From Streptomyces roseus (GTDB taxonomy: Bacteria > Actinomycetota > Actinomycetes > Streptomycetales > Streptomycetaceae), in contig NZ_LFML01000049.1 of the NCBI RefSeq assembly GCF_001044425.1, positions 62,001 through 126,000 of the forward strand: 64,000 nt of DNA, in the 5' to 3' direction. A model generated the notes under the pieces. It was not told where the DNA came from. It did not search any database and saw nothing but the letters and a program-made list of their open reading frames with translations. Positions 53,209 through 61,010 of the stretch are shown here, one piece after another. Made by a program: the position numbers and the translations under genes. Every line of letters begins with the position of its first letter. Position 1 is the first letter of the stretch.

Positions 53209-53640
53209 ATGACCGAATCCACATCCGGGGGCGCCTCCCGGGAGCCGGCCGAACGCGGCCGCACCACCATCTCCGACGGGGTCGTAGAGAAGATCGCCGG
53301 GCTCGCCGCCCGCGAGGTGGTCGGCGTCCACGCCATGGGCAGCGGCAGCGGCCTCTCCCGCACCTTCGGCGCCGTCCGCGACCGCGTCCCCGGCGGGGCC
53401 AAGTCCTCGGTCACACGCGGGGTCAAGGCCGAGGTCGGCGAGGTGCAGACGGCCCTCGACCTGGAGATCGTCGTCGACTACGGCGTGTCGATCCGCGACG
53501 TGGCCCGGGCCGTCCGTGAGAACGTCATCTCGGAGGTCGAGCGGATGACGGGCCTGGAGGTCGTCGAAGTCAACATCGCGGTCAGCGACGTCAAGCTGCC
53601 CGACGAGCCCGACGAGGAGCCGGAGTCCCGGATCCAGTGA
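53209..53640 (+). CDS. Asp23/Gls24 family envelope stress response protein
   Basis: 143 residues. The Asp23/Gls24 domain covers about 20-135: GRTTISDGVVEKIAGLAAREVVGVHAMG, then VKAEVGEVQTALDLEIVVDYGVSIRDVARAVRENVISEVERMTGLEVVEVNIAVSDVKLP. In Firmicutes such proteins sit at the membrane, tethered by AmaP, and respond to alkaline or envelope stress. It is the first gene of a five-gene operon that includes an AmaP-like protein. The ATG at 53209 follows GAAGGG. Confidence 0.92.
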   Translation: MTESTSGGASREPAERGRTTISDGVVEKIAGLAAREVVGVHAMGSGSGLSRTFGAVRDRVPGGAKSSVTRGVKAEVGEVQTALDLEIVVDYGVSIRDVARAVRENVISEVERMTGLEVVEVNIAVSDVKLPDEPDEEPESRIQ

Positions 53641-53650
53641 AGGAGGCTCC

Positions 53651-53833
53651 ATGAGGATGGCGGTCGTCGGCCTCTTCGCCGGCATGGCGCTCGCGTTCGC
53701 CGGGTACTTCGGCGGGTTCGGAGCCTTTCTGCTGGTGGCGGCGCTCGGCGCCGTCGGATTCATCGCCGGCCGGTTCCTGGACGGGGACCTGGAGCCGGGC
53801 GACTTCTTCCGCCCCCGCGACCGCAACAGGTGA
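53651..53833 (+). CDS. Small membrane protein (DUF2273-like) of the Asp23/AmaP operon
   Basis: 60 residues, with two closely spaced hydrophobic helices (MAVVGLFAGMALAFAGYFGGFGAFLLVAALGAVGFIAG) and a charged tail (RFLDGDLEPGDFFRPRDRNR). It matches the small DUF2273 partner normally encoded beside asp23 and amaP. AGGAGG lies just upstream of the ATG, 10 bases after the preceding stop. Confidence 0.85.
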   Translation: MRMAVVGLFAGMALAFAGYFGGFGAFLLVAALGAVGFIAGRFLDGDLEPGDFFRPRDRNR

Positions 53834-53840
53834 GGCGCCG

Positions 53841-54239
53841 ATGACCACGCCACGGTCCACCCCGCCGCCGGTGCCCCCCGCCGAACGGGGGGCCACCATG
53901 ATCGCCGACCGGGTCGTCGCCAAGATCGCGGCCCAGGCCGCCCGGGAGGCGCTCGCCGCGCGGCCGCAGGGGCCGCCCGCAGCCGCGGGGGCCGGCGCCG
54001 CCCCGGGCGCCCCGCACGCCACCGTCACCGTGCACCACGACATCGCCCGCGTACGGGTGAGTCTGGAGCTCGACTACCCCTCCGACCTCGCCGCCCAGTG
54101 CGCGGCCGTACGCCGCCAAGTGGTCCGCCGCGTCGAGGAGTGCGCCGCCATGTCCGTACCCGAAGTCGACATCGACATCGAGCACCTGCACTCCGCGCAC
54201 ACCCGTACCGCCGCCCTGCGGACCCGGAAGCTGCGGTGA
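53841..54239 (+). CDS. Second Asp23/Gls24-like protein
   Basis: 132 residues. A Pro-rich start, then GATMIADRVVAKIAAQAAREALAARP and VTVHHDIARVRVSLELDYPSDLAAQCAAVRRQVVRRVEECAAMSVPEVDIDIEHLHS, a shortened Asp23 domain. It probably forms hetero-oligomers with the first Asp23 protein. The stop overlaps the next GTG (GTGA). Confidence 0.85.
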   Translation: MTTPRSTPPPVPPAERGATMIADRVVAKIAAQAAREALAARPQGPPAAAGAGAAPGAPHATVTVHHDIARVRVSLELDYPSDLAAQCAAVRRQVVRRVEECAAMSVPEVDIDIEHLHSAHTRTAALRTRKLR

Positions 54240-54853
54240 CGACGCCCGCCCCCGCCGGCCGGGCCCCGGCCGCCGCCCCCGGCGACGCCCCCGCCCCGGC
54301 CCACATCCCCCGTTTCCGGTCGGCCCGGCGGATCCCCGCCGCGCTGACGGCCCTGGCCGTACTCGGCGTCGCGGGCCTCTTCCTCTACGACCTGATCGCC
54401 GTACGGGCCGGCCGCCCCGGCATGCAATGGCGCCGGGAACTCGCCGACCAGCTGGGCCACAAGACCCCCGCGGACCCGTGGGTCCTCGTCGCGGCCGGGG
54501 TCCTCGCCGCGGCCGGGGCACTTCTGCTGTTCCTCGCGCTGACGCCGGGGCTGCGCCGGATCCTCTCGATGCGACCGCCGCAGCCGGAGGACGGGGTCCG
54601 GGCCGGCCTGGAACGCAAGGCGGCCGCGCTGGTCCTGCGGGACCGGGCGATGGAGGTGTCGGGAGTGCGGTCGGCACGGGTCGCGGTGCGGCGCTCGCGC
54701 GTGAAGGTCCGCGCGCAGTCGCACTTCCGCGAGCTGGCCGAGGTACGGGCCGACCTGGAGGAGGTCCTCACCGTCGGCATCGCCGAACTGGGCCTCGCCC
54801 ACCCGCCGCAGCCGCGGGTACGGGTCACCCGGGCCTCCGCCGGGAACAGGTGA
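54236..54853 (+). CDS. DUF6286-type membrane protein of the Asp23/AmaP operon
   Basis: 205 residues from a GTG overlapping the previous stop. A Pro/Ala-rich N-terminus is followed by two membrane helices (RIPAALTALAVLGVAGLFLYDLIAV and PWVLVAAGVLAAAGALLLFLALTPGL) and a cytoplasmic domain (GLERKAAALVLRDRAMEVSGVRSARVAVRRSRVKVRAQSHF...). That domain resembles the ligand part of AmaP-like proteins. It is likely a membrane anchor or partner for the Asp23 proteins. Confidence 0.82.
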   Translation: MTTPAPAGRAPAAAPGDAPAPAHIPRFRSARRIPAALTALAVLGVAGLFLYDLIAVRAGRPGMQWRRELADQLGHKTPADPWVLVAAGVLAAAGALLLFLALTPGLRRILSMRPPQPEDGVRAGLERKAAALVLRDRAMEVSGVRSARVAVRRSRVKVRAQSHFRELAEVRADLEEVLTVGIAELGLAHPPQPRVRVTRASAGNR

Positions 54854-54857
54854 CGGG

Positions 54858-55433
54858 ATGCTCGGAGCCGTGAACCGCGTCCTGCTCGGGATCATCGGAG
54901 CCGTGCTCCTGGCGGCCGGTGCGGCGCTGGCGGCGGCGCTGCGGCCGCTCGGCGGCCGCCACGAGCCGCTGCTGTCGGCGGCCACCCGCGAGCGGTACTG
55001 GCATGCCGAGGGCGGCTGGTGGTGGGCGGTCGCGGCCGGACTCGCGGTGTGCGTGGTGCTCGCACTGTGGTGGCTGCTGGCGCAGCTGCGGCGCTCGCGG
55101 CTGTCCGCGCTGATGGTCGACACCGGTGACGAGGCGTACGCGGTGCTGCGCGGGCGGGCGCTGGAGGAGGCGGTGGCCGCGGAGGCGGGCGCGCTGGACG
55201 GGGTGGCCCGGTGCCGTGCCGACCTGCGGGGCCGGCAGGGCCGCGGGCGCCGGCGCGGCACCCCGAAGCTGCGGATGAGGCTGGACCTGGAGCCGCACGC
55301 GGTACCGGCCGACGCCCTGGCCTGGCTGGCCGGGCCGGTGCTCGACCATGCCCGCCGGTCGTCGGGCCTGCCCGGACTGGCCGCGGAGGCCCGCTTCCGG
55401 ATCACCTCCCACCGGGCCCGGCGCGTCACCTGA
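54858..55433 (+). CDS. amaP: AmaP-like alkaline shock response membrane anchor protein
   Basis: 191 residues. Two membrane helices (NRVLLGIIGAVLLAAGAALAAAL and WWWAVAAGLAVCVVLALWWLLAQL) flank a short loop, as in AmaP, and the cytoplasmic part follows (RGRALEEAVAAEAGALDGVARCRADLRG, LRMRLDLEPHAVPADAL). AmaP tethers Asp23 to the membrane in Staphylococcus. The ATG lies 4 bases after the previous stop, so it closes the operon. Confidence 0.85.
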   Translation: MLGAVNRVLLGIIGAVLLAAGAALAAALRPLGGRHEPLLSAATRERYWHAEGGWWWAVAAGLAVCVVLALWWLLAQLRRSRLSALMVDTGDEAYAVLRGRALEEAVAAEAGALDGVARCRADLRGRQGRGRRRGTPKLRMRLDLEPHAVPADALAWLAGPVLDHARRSSGLPGLAAEARFRITSHRARRVT

Positions 55434-55458
55434 CGCGGCCGGCCCGGGAGGCGGGGCG

Positions 55459-56214
55459 TCAGAACCCGTGGCGGGAGCCGCCGTCGACCGGAAGCATGAT
55501 GCCCGTCAGGTACGAGGCCGCCGGCGACAGCAGGAAGGCCGCCGAGCGGCCGAACTCCTCCGGGGTGCCGTAGCGCCGCAGCGGGATGCCGGACTCGTTG
55601 GCCGCGCGGGCCGCCGCCGCGTCGCCGGACAGGGCGTCGAGCTCGCGGACCCGGTCCGTGTCGATCCGGGCCGGGAGCAGCCCGACCACGCGGATGCCGC
55701 GCGGTCCGAGCTCCACCGACAGGGATTTGGCGAAGCCGGCCAGCCCCGGCCGCAGGCCGTTGGAGATGGTCAGGCCCGGGATCGGCTCGTGGACCGAGCC
55801 CGACAGGACGAAGCCGATGACCCCGCCCTCGCCCAGCTCGGCCGCCGCGGCGCGGGCGAGCCGCACCGCGCCCAGGAAGACCGACTCGAACGCCGCGGAC
55901 CACTGTTCGTCGGTGTTGGTCGACGCGAGGCCGGGGATGGGGCCGCCCACGCTGATGAGGATGCCGTCGAGGCGGCCGAAGCGTTCCTTCGCGGCGGCGA
56001 CGAGCGCGGTCGCGGCCTGCGGGTCGGCGTTGTCGGCGGCGATGCCCACGGCGTCGGGACCCAGCGAGGCCGCAGCCTCGGCGGCGCGCGCCGCGTCGCG
56101 GCCCGTCACGATCACCTTCGCGCCGTCCGCCGCGAGTTCGCGGGCGGAGGCGAAGCCCAGGCCGCGGGTGGCTCCGGTGACGACGTAGACACGGTCTTTC
56201 AGTCCAAGATCCAT
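55459..56214 (-). CDS. SDR family oxidoreductase
   Basis: NAD(P)-dependent short-chain dehydrogenase/reductase, 251 residues from the ATG at 56214. The cofactor site is YVVTGATRGLGFASARELA, the NNAG-equivalent is ILISVGGPIPG, and the C-terminus AAFLLSPAASYLTGIMLPVDGGSRHGF is typical. The catalytic region lacks the usual YxxxK: GLTISNGLRPGLAGFAKSLSVEL has Asn where Tyr is expected, with no Lys four residues on. It may therefore be an atypical or low-activity member. The start is probably leaderless (see the -10 at 56222-56227). Confidence 0.88.
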   Translation of the reverse strand: MDLGLKDRVYVVTGATRGLGFASARELAADGAKVIVTGRDAARAAEAAASLGPDAVGIAADNADPQAATALVAAAKERFGRLDGILISVGGPIPGLASTNTDEQWSAAFESVFLGAVRLARAAAAELGEGGVIGFVLSGSVHEPIPGLTISNGLRPGLAGFAKSLSVELGPRGIRVVGLLPARIDTDRVRELDALSGDAAAARAANESGIPLRRYGTPEEFGRSAAFLLSPAASYLTGIMLPVDGGSRHGF

Positions 56215-56221
56215 GCCCGAC

Positions 56222-56227
56222 ACGCTA
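56222..56227 (-). promoter_or_regulatory. -10 element (TAGCGT) of a probably leaderless SDR mRNA
   Basis: On the minus strand TAGCGT ends 7 bases before the SDR ATG. It overlaps the last codons of the upstream SURF1 gene. No ribosome-binding site is present. Confidence 0.4.
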
Positions 56228-57016
56228 CGCCGTCGGCTGCGGCTCCCGCTCGGGGGTGGCGTCGGCGGCTGCCGCCGCCCGGTCGCGCTTCTCGCGCCGT
56301 ACGAGGACCAGCCAGCCCACCGGCACCGCCGCGGCGAACAGCCACCACTGCACGGCGTAGGCCATGTGCGGGCCGATCGAGTCGTGGTCGGGATCGGCGA
56401 TCGGCTCGGGGCTGCCGCCCGCCGGGGCCGGAGCGGTGAGCTCCATGTAGCCGCCGAGGACGGACTTGCCCAGGTACTCCGCCTGCTGCGCGCTGTTGAT
56501 CAGCATCACCTGGCGGTCCGGCAGGCCCTTGCGGTCCTTGATGCCGCTGCCGCCGCTCGTCTCGTCGGCCTTCAGCCGCCCGGTGACGGTCACCTCGCCC
56601 GAGGGCGCGGCCGGCACCGGGGGGTACCCGCGCGGGTCGTCGCCGCCCGCCACCCAGCCGCGGTTGACCAGGACCACCCGGCCGTCGGCGAGCACCAGCG
56701 GGGTCAGGACGTGGAAGCCGACCTTGTCGTCGTTGTCGGTGCGCATCCGTACGACGACCTCGTGCGCGGGGTCGTAGGTACCGGTGGCGGTGACGGCGCG
56801 CCAGAAGTCGGACCGCGGGACCTGGTGGCCGGGGGAGGTCACCTCGGTCACCGGCACGGGCTTCGCGGACAGGTTGCCCGCGATCAGCTGGTTCTGCGCG
56901 ACCCGGTGCTCATGGCGGTGGTACTGCCAGAACCCCAGCTTGATCATCGCGGGGATGAGGGCGAGGGCGATGAGGGTGAGGCACACCCATTGCCGGGTCA
57001 GCACAAAGCGGTACAC
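56225..57016 (-). CDS. SURF1 family cytochrome oxidase assembly protein
   Basis: Membrane protein that assists cytochrome c oxidase assembly. 263 residues from a GTG at 57016 (VYRFVLTRQWVCLTLIALALIPAMIKLGFWQYHRHEHR), the conserved SURF1 opening with the first membrane helix. The periplasmic domain has VLVNRGWVAGGDDPRGYPPVP, and the second helix is near the C-terminus (HMAYAVQWWLFAAAVPVGWLVLVRRE). The long open frame upstream is not SURF1-like. The start follows a TACCGT -10 by 7 bases. Confidence 0.93.
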   Translation of the reverse strand: MYRFVLTRQWVCLTLIALALIPAMIKLGFWQYHRHEHRVAQNQLIAGNLSAKPVPVTEVTSPGHQVPRSDFWRAVTATGTYDPAHEVVVRMRTDNDDKVGFHVLTPLVLADGRVVLVNRGWVAGGDDPRGYPPVPAAPSGEVTVTGRLKADETSGGSGIKDRKGLPDRQVMLINSAQQAEYLGKSVLGGYMELTAPAPAGGSPEPIADPDHDSIGPHMAYAVQWWLFAAAVPVGWLVLVRREKRDRAAAAADATPEREPQPTA

Positions 57017-57023
57017 GCCCACG

Positions 57024-57029
57024 ACGGTA
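57024..57029 (-). promoter_or_regulatory. -10 element (TACCGT) of a probably leaderless SURF1 mRNA
   Basis: On the minus strand TACCGT (TANNNT) ends 7 bases before the GTG at 57016. No ribosome-binding site is present. Confidence 0.4.
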
Positions 57030-57122
57030 CCCCCAGCCGCGGGGACCCCGGCGGCCGGGTGGCCGTCCGGGGTCGGGAGGGAGGACGGGTGGGGGAGGAG
57101 GGGGAGGGGAGGGTCACACGGG

Positions 57123-57356
57123 TCACACGCGGTCGACGATGCCCACCTTCCCCTCCGCGCGGGCGCAGTGCGCCCCGCAGTACCACTGGCCCTCGACCTC
57201 GACGCCCTGCCCGATGATCTGCACCCGGCAGTGCTCGCAGATGGGCGCCATGCGGTGGATGGCGCAGGAGAAGCAGTCGAAGACGTGCACGCTGCCTTGC
57301 GCGTGCACTTCGAAGGACATGCCGTAATCGTTTCCGCAAACCTCACAACGTGCCAT
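57123..57356 (-). CDS. Small zinc-finger protein
   Basis: 77 residues with eight cysteines and several histidines in paired metal-site patterns: MARCEVCGNDYGM, HVFDCFSCAIHRMAPICEHCRVQIIG and WYCGAHCARAEG. It probably binds two zinc ions in zinc-ribbon or LIM-like modules. Such small proteins are common in actinobacteria and have no assigned function; binding of nucleic acid or protein is plausible. It lies between the exonuclease and SURF1 genes on the same strand. Confidence 0.88.
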   Translation of the reverse strand: MARCEVCGNDYGMSFEVHAQGSVHVFDCFSCAIHRMAPICEHCRVQIIGQGVEVEGQWYCGAHCARAEGKVGIVDRV

Positions 57357-57420
57357 GCGCCACAGGGTGGGACCGGACCGGCGGGACGGGAAAGCGGGCG
57401 GCGGGCGAGTCGCCCGAGGC

Positions 57421-58395
57421 TCACCCGTCTGCCGCAGCCACGTCCCGCAGCAGGTGGGTGAAGGCCGCCTCGTCGACCACCGGCGTACCGAAGGACTTCG
57501 CCTTGACCGTCTTGGAGGTGGCCGAGTCGGGGTCGTTCGTCACGAGCAGGCTCGTGAGCCGCGACACGCTCGTCGCGACGTGCAGCCCGGCCTCGACCGC
57601 CCGGTCCTCCAGCAGCTCCCGGTCCACCGAGGTGTCACCCGAGAAGGCGATCCGCATGCCCTGCTTGAGCGGTTTGCCGTCCTCGAAGCGCCCCGGGTTC
57701 GGGTGCGGGCACGGCGGCCGCTTGCGCGAGGGCCGCCAGCTGTTGCCGCTCCCGTACGAGGCCTGCCGGCCGATCCGCGGGGTGACGGGGGAGTCCGACC
57801 ACTCCGTCAGCGGCCGGCACTCCAGCAGCGGCAGCCGTACGCCGTCCCGCGCGGCGGCGTGCAGGGACGGACGGAACGCCTCCGCGAGCACGCGGGCGTC
57901 GTCGAGGGCGTGGTGGGCGCGCTGCTGGACCACGCCGAAGTGCGCGGCGAGCGACTCCAGCTTGTGGTTGGGCAGCGGGAGGTTCAGCTCCTTCGACAGG
58001 GCGATGGTGCACAGCCGCTGACGGACCGGCGCGGTCCCGGCGGCCCGGGCGTACTCCCGCGCGATCATCTGCCAGTCGAACATGGCGTTGTGCGCGACCA
58101 GCACCCGGTCCGCGAGCCGGCCGGCGAACTCCTCGGCGATGTCCTTGAACAGCGGGGCGTCCTGGAGCATGTCGCTGGTCAGCCCGTGGATCCAGACGGG
58201 GCCGGGATCGCGCTGCGGGTTGACCAGGGTGTACCAGTGGTCCTCGACATTGCCCTGAGCGTCGAGCCGGTAGACGGCGGCGGAGATTATCCGGTCGTCG
58301 CGAGCGAGCCCGGTCGTCTCCACGTCGACGACCGCGTACCCCTCGGGGTACGCGGTCGGCCACGTCGTCTCTGCGGTCGTACGGTCGTCGAGCAT
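57421..58395 (-). CDS. DEDDh family exonuclease with C-terminal BRCT domain
   Basis: 3'-5' exonuclease of the DnaQ/epsilon type, 324 residues from the ATG at 58395; a GTG seven codons earlier is possible. Catalytic motifs: YAVVDVETTGLARDD (D-x-E), VLVAHNAMFDWQMI (Asp) and HHALDDARVLAEAF (His and Asp). The C-terminal 90 residues are a BRCT domain (GMRIAFSGDTSVDRELLEDRAVEAGLHVATSVSRLTSLLVTNDPDSATSKTVKAKSFGTPVVDEAAF), usual in a streptomycete subgroup and pointing to DNA repair. Confidence 0.92.
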   Translation of the reverse strand: MLDDRTTAETTWPTAYPEGYAVVDVETTGLARDDRIISAAVYRLDAQGNVEDHWYTLVNPQRDPGPVWIHGLTSDMLQDAPLFKDIAEEFAGRLADRVLVAHNAMFDWQMIAREYARAAGTAPVRQRLCTIALSKELNLPLPNHKLESLAAHFGVVQQRAHHALDDARVLAEAFRPSLHAAARDGVRLPLLECRPLTEWSDSPVTPRIGRQASYGSGNSWRPSRKRPPCPHPNPGRFEDGKPLKQGMRIAFSGDTSVDRELLEDRAVEAGLHVATSVSRLTSLLVTNDPDSATSKTVKAKSFGTPVVDEAAFTHLLRDVAAADG

Positions 58396-58564
58396 GGTCA
58401 CAGAGGATATCGGCACACGCTGACACCCGGCGCCCGGCGGACCCTCACCCCGGTGCCGCCACGAGCCGTTCGGGCCCGCAGCCGTCAGCGGGCGCCGCCG
58501 GCGGTCGGGATCGCGCAGCCCGGCCGGCCGGCTCCCCCGGGGGCTGGGTTCCCGCGTCGGCGAT

Positions 58565-59200
58565 TCACCGCGGGGCCGGAGGGGGGCCCGTCAGCAGGGA
58601 GTGGACGAGGGCGCGGACGGAGAGCAGGAACAGCCGTTCCGGGTCGGCCGGGCGGGCGAGGGCGCGGGCGAGCTCGGGGTCGTCGGGAGCCGCGCGCGGG
58701 TCCCACAGCTCGCTCTCGGCCGGGGACTGGACGGGGGAGCGCTCGCGATTGCGCTCCACCAGGAGGTACCCGACGATCTGGAACTGGACCGCGCGCACGG
58801 CGTCGGCGGCCCGCGCCCCGCGCAGCCCGGCCGCGTGCACCTCGTGGACCAGGGCCTGCTGGGCGGGCAGGAACATCCGCTCGGTGAGGCCGCGTTCGTG
58901 GACCATCGCGATCAGGTGCGGCCGCTCGCGCAGTTCCCGGCGCAGGGTCCGGGCCACGGAGAGGATCCGCTCGACGGGGGTGCGGCCGACGGGCCGTATC
59001 GCGCCCATCTCCTGCACGGTCCGCTCCACGAGGGCGTCGAGCAGCGATTCGCGGTTGCCGACGTGCCAATAGATGGACGTCACGGCCGTGCCCAGCTCGG
59101 CGGCGAGCTTGCGCATGGTCAGGGCGGCCGGGCCGTGCTGCTTGACCAGCGAGGCGGCGGCGGCCAGCACCTCGTCCCGGGTGAGCGTGGTTCTGGCCAT
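58565..59200 (-). CDS. TetR family transcriptional regulator
   Basis: 211 residues from an ATG with GGGAG upstream. N-terminal helix-turn-helix: RDEVLAAAASLVKQHGPAALTMRKLAAELGTAVTSIYWHVGNRESLLDAL. The all-helical ligand-binding domain follows. It is divergent from the acetoacetate decarboxylase-SDR-amidohydrolase operon, with a 15-base palindrome between them, so it is probably their repressor. Confidence 0.93.
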   Translation of the reverse strand: MARTTLTRDEVLAAAASLVKQHGPAALTMRKLAAELGTAVTSIYWHVGNRESLLDALVERTVQEMGAIRPVGRTPVERILSVARTLRRELRERPHLIAMVHERGLTERMFLPAQQALVHEVHAAGLRGARAADAVRAVQFQIVGYLLVERNRERSPVQSPAESELWDPRAAPDDPELARALARPADPERLFLLSVRALVHSLLTGPPPAPR

Positions 59201-59273
59201 GGCCGTCTCCCGCCAATCTGTCGGATCGTCAGTTCTGGTCGCTGCAGGGGTCTTTACCCTTCATCGGTGGCGG

Positions 59274-59288
59274 TGTAACTGTGTTACA
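59274..59288. promoter_or_regulatory. Probable TetR operator, TGTAAC-TGT-GTTACA
   Basis: A perfect 6-bp inverted repeat with a 3-base spacer, 26 bases upstream of the decarboxylase ATG and 74 bases from the tetR start. Its position suits direct repression of the operon. Confidence 0.65.
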
Positions 59289-59314
59289 GAACCTACCGAA
59301 GGGTGGCGCGAGAC

Positions 59315-60112
59315 ATGGCACGCGTACGGTACGGAGCGCGCACCGAGGCCGAGATCACGGCGTCGCGCGAGAAGAGTTCCCGGCTCCCCGACATCTGGTC
59401 CACCGGAGTGGTGGCGCTCTGGGAGAGCGACCCGGACGTGGTGGCGGCGGTCCTGCCGCCGCCGCTCAAGCCCGCCGAGCGGCCCCTCGTACGGGCCAAC
59501 ATCAGCAAGGTCGACCTGCCGGGCTACCCCCTCGGCGCCGGCTCGGTGGCCGTCGCGGCGCGGCACGGCGGGGTCGAGGGCTGGTACCCGCTGGTCATGC
59601 CGATGACCCACGAGCGGGCCCTGATCGGGGGCCGCGAGGTCTTCGGCGAGCCGAAGAAGCTGGGCGAGGTGGAGGTGGAGCGCGAGGGCCTCGTCGTACG
59701 GGCCTCCCTGGCCCGGCACGGGATCGCATTCGTCGAGGTGCGCGGGGCGGTGGACCGCGCGCTGCCGCTGCCCGAGCCGGCCGCCAAGACGGACTTCTAC
59801 TTCAAGTTCCTTCCGGCGGTCGACGGTTCGGGCCTCGACACCGACCCGGTGCTCGTGCACGTCACCCGCAACGAGAAGGTCCGCAAGCTGGAGCACATCA
59901 CCGGTGACGTGGTCCTGCGCGAGTCGATGTTCGACCCGGTCGCCGACCTCCCCGTCCGCCGGATCGTGGAGATCACCATCGGGGAGAAGACCACGGACCA
60001 GAAGGGCCGTGTCGTCGAGCGCGTCAGCGCCCGGGCCCTCCTCCCGTACATCCACCAGCGCTACGACGACCCCCTGCAGATCCTCGACGGTCCGCCCGAG
60101 GGGAGCGTGTGA
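59315..60112 (+). CDS. Acetoacetate decarboxylase family protein
   Basis: 265 residues from the ATG at 59315 (GTG at 59303 is possible). The family core is present: TGVVALWESDPDVVAAVLPPPLKPAERPLV, and FGEPKKLGEVEVEREG with the two lysines corresponding to the Schiff-base pair of acetoacetate decarboxylase. Many members of the family act on other beta-keto or hydroxylated acids, so the substrate is not assured. It is the first gene of a four-gene operon. Confidence 0.88.
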   Translation: MARVRYGARTEAEITASREKSSRLPDIWSTGVVALWESDPDVVAAVLPPPLKPAERPLVRANISKVDLPGYPLGAGSVAVAARHGGVEGWYPLVMPMTHERALIGGREVFGEPKKLGEVEVEREGLVVRASLARHGIAFVEVRGAVDRALPLPEPAAKTDFYFKFLPAVDGSGLDTDPVLVHVTRNEKVRKLEHITGDVVLRESMFDPVADLPVRRIVEITIGEKTTDQKGRVVERVSARALLPYIHQRYDDPLQILDGPPEGSV

Positions 60113-60113
60113 C

Positions 60114-60998
60114 GTGCGGCTCGAAACCGGACAGGTGGCCGTCGTCACCGGCGCCGCCAGCGGCATCGGGCTCGCGATGGCCCGCCGCTTCGCCGCCGAG
60201 GGGCTGAAGGTCGTCCTCGCCGACGTGGAGGAGGCGGCCCTGCGCAAGGCCGCCGAGGAGCTGGCAGCCGACGGCGCACGGGTGCTCGCCCGGCCCGTCG
60301 ACGTCAGCGACCGCGCATCCGTCATCGCGCTCGCCGACGCGGCGTACGAGGCCTTCGGCGCCGTCCACGTGCTCTGCAACAACGCGGGCGTGGGCTCCGG
60401 TGCCGAGGGCCGGATGTGGGAACACGAACCCAACGACTGGAAATGGGCCTTCTCCGTCAACGTCTGGGGCGTCTTCCACGGCATCCAGGCCTTCGTCCCG
60501 CGCATGATCGCGGGCGGCGGCCCCGGTCACGTGGTCAACACCTCCTCCGGCGACGGCGGCATCGCCCCGCTGCCCACCGCCTCCGTCTACGCCGTCACCA
60601 AGGCGGCCGTGGTCACCATGACCGAATCGCTCTACGCCCATCTCAAGGCCGAGCGCGCCCCGGTCGGCGCCTCCGTCCTCTTCCCCGGACCGCACATGCT
60701 GCGCACGGGGCTGTGGGAGTCGCACCGCAACCGGCCCGAGCGGTACGCGAAGCAGCGGCCGCGCAAGACCCCGTACCGCAGCCTCGACCAGTACGAGGCC
60801 GCGATGAGGAAGGCCGGCCACGCGGTGGACTTCACCCCGGTCGAGGAGGTCGCCGAGCTCGTCGTCGACGGCATCCGCGCCGACCGCTTCTGGATGCTCC
60901 CGGCGAGCGAGCACAGCGACCGGCAGATCCGCGCCCGGTCGCAGTCGATGCTCGACCGCGCCGACCCCGCCTACCTCGAGAGCTTCATCCTCGACTGA
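60114..60998 (+). CDS. SDR family oxidoreductase
   Basis: 294 residues from a GTG one base after the decarboxylase stop, preceded by GAGGGGAG. Rossmann motif VAVVTGAASGIGLAMARRFA, VLCNNAGVG, active site NTSSGDGGIAPLPTASVYAVTKAAV with Tyr and Lys in YxxxK (Y-A-V-T-K), so a normal catalytic set. The C-terminal extension (about 50 residues, DFTPVEEVAELVVDGIRADRFWMLP) is found in SDRs of catabolic clusters. It probably oxidises or reduces the intermediate handled by its neighbours. Confidence 0.9.
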   Translation: MRLETGQVAVVTGAASGIGLAMARRFAAEGLKVVLADVEEAALRKAAEELAADGARVLARPVDVSDRASVIALADAAYEAFGAVHVLCNNAGVGSGAEGRMWEHEPNDWKWAFSVNVWGVFHGIQAFVPRMIAGGGPGHVVNTSSGDGGIAPLPTASVYAVTKAAVVTMTESLYAHLKAERAPVGASVLFPGPHMLRTGLWESHRNRPERYAKQRPRKTPYRSLDQYEAAMRKAGHAVDFTPVEEVAELVVDGIRADRFWMLPASEHSDRQIRARSQSMLDRADPAYLESFILD

Positions 60999-61010
60999 GG
61001 AGCGTTTGCA

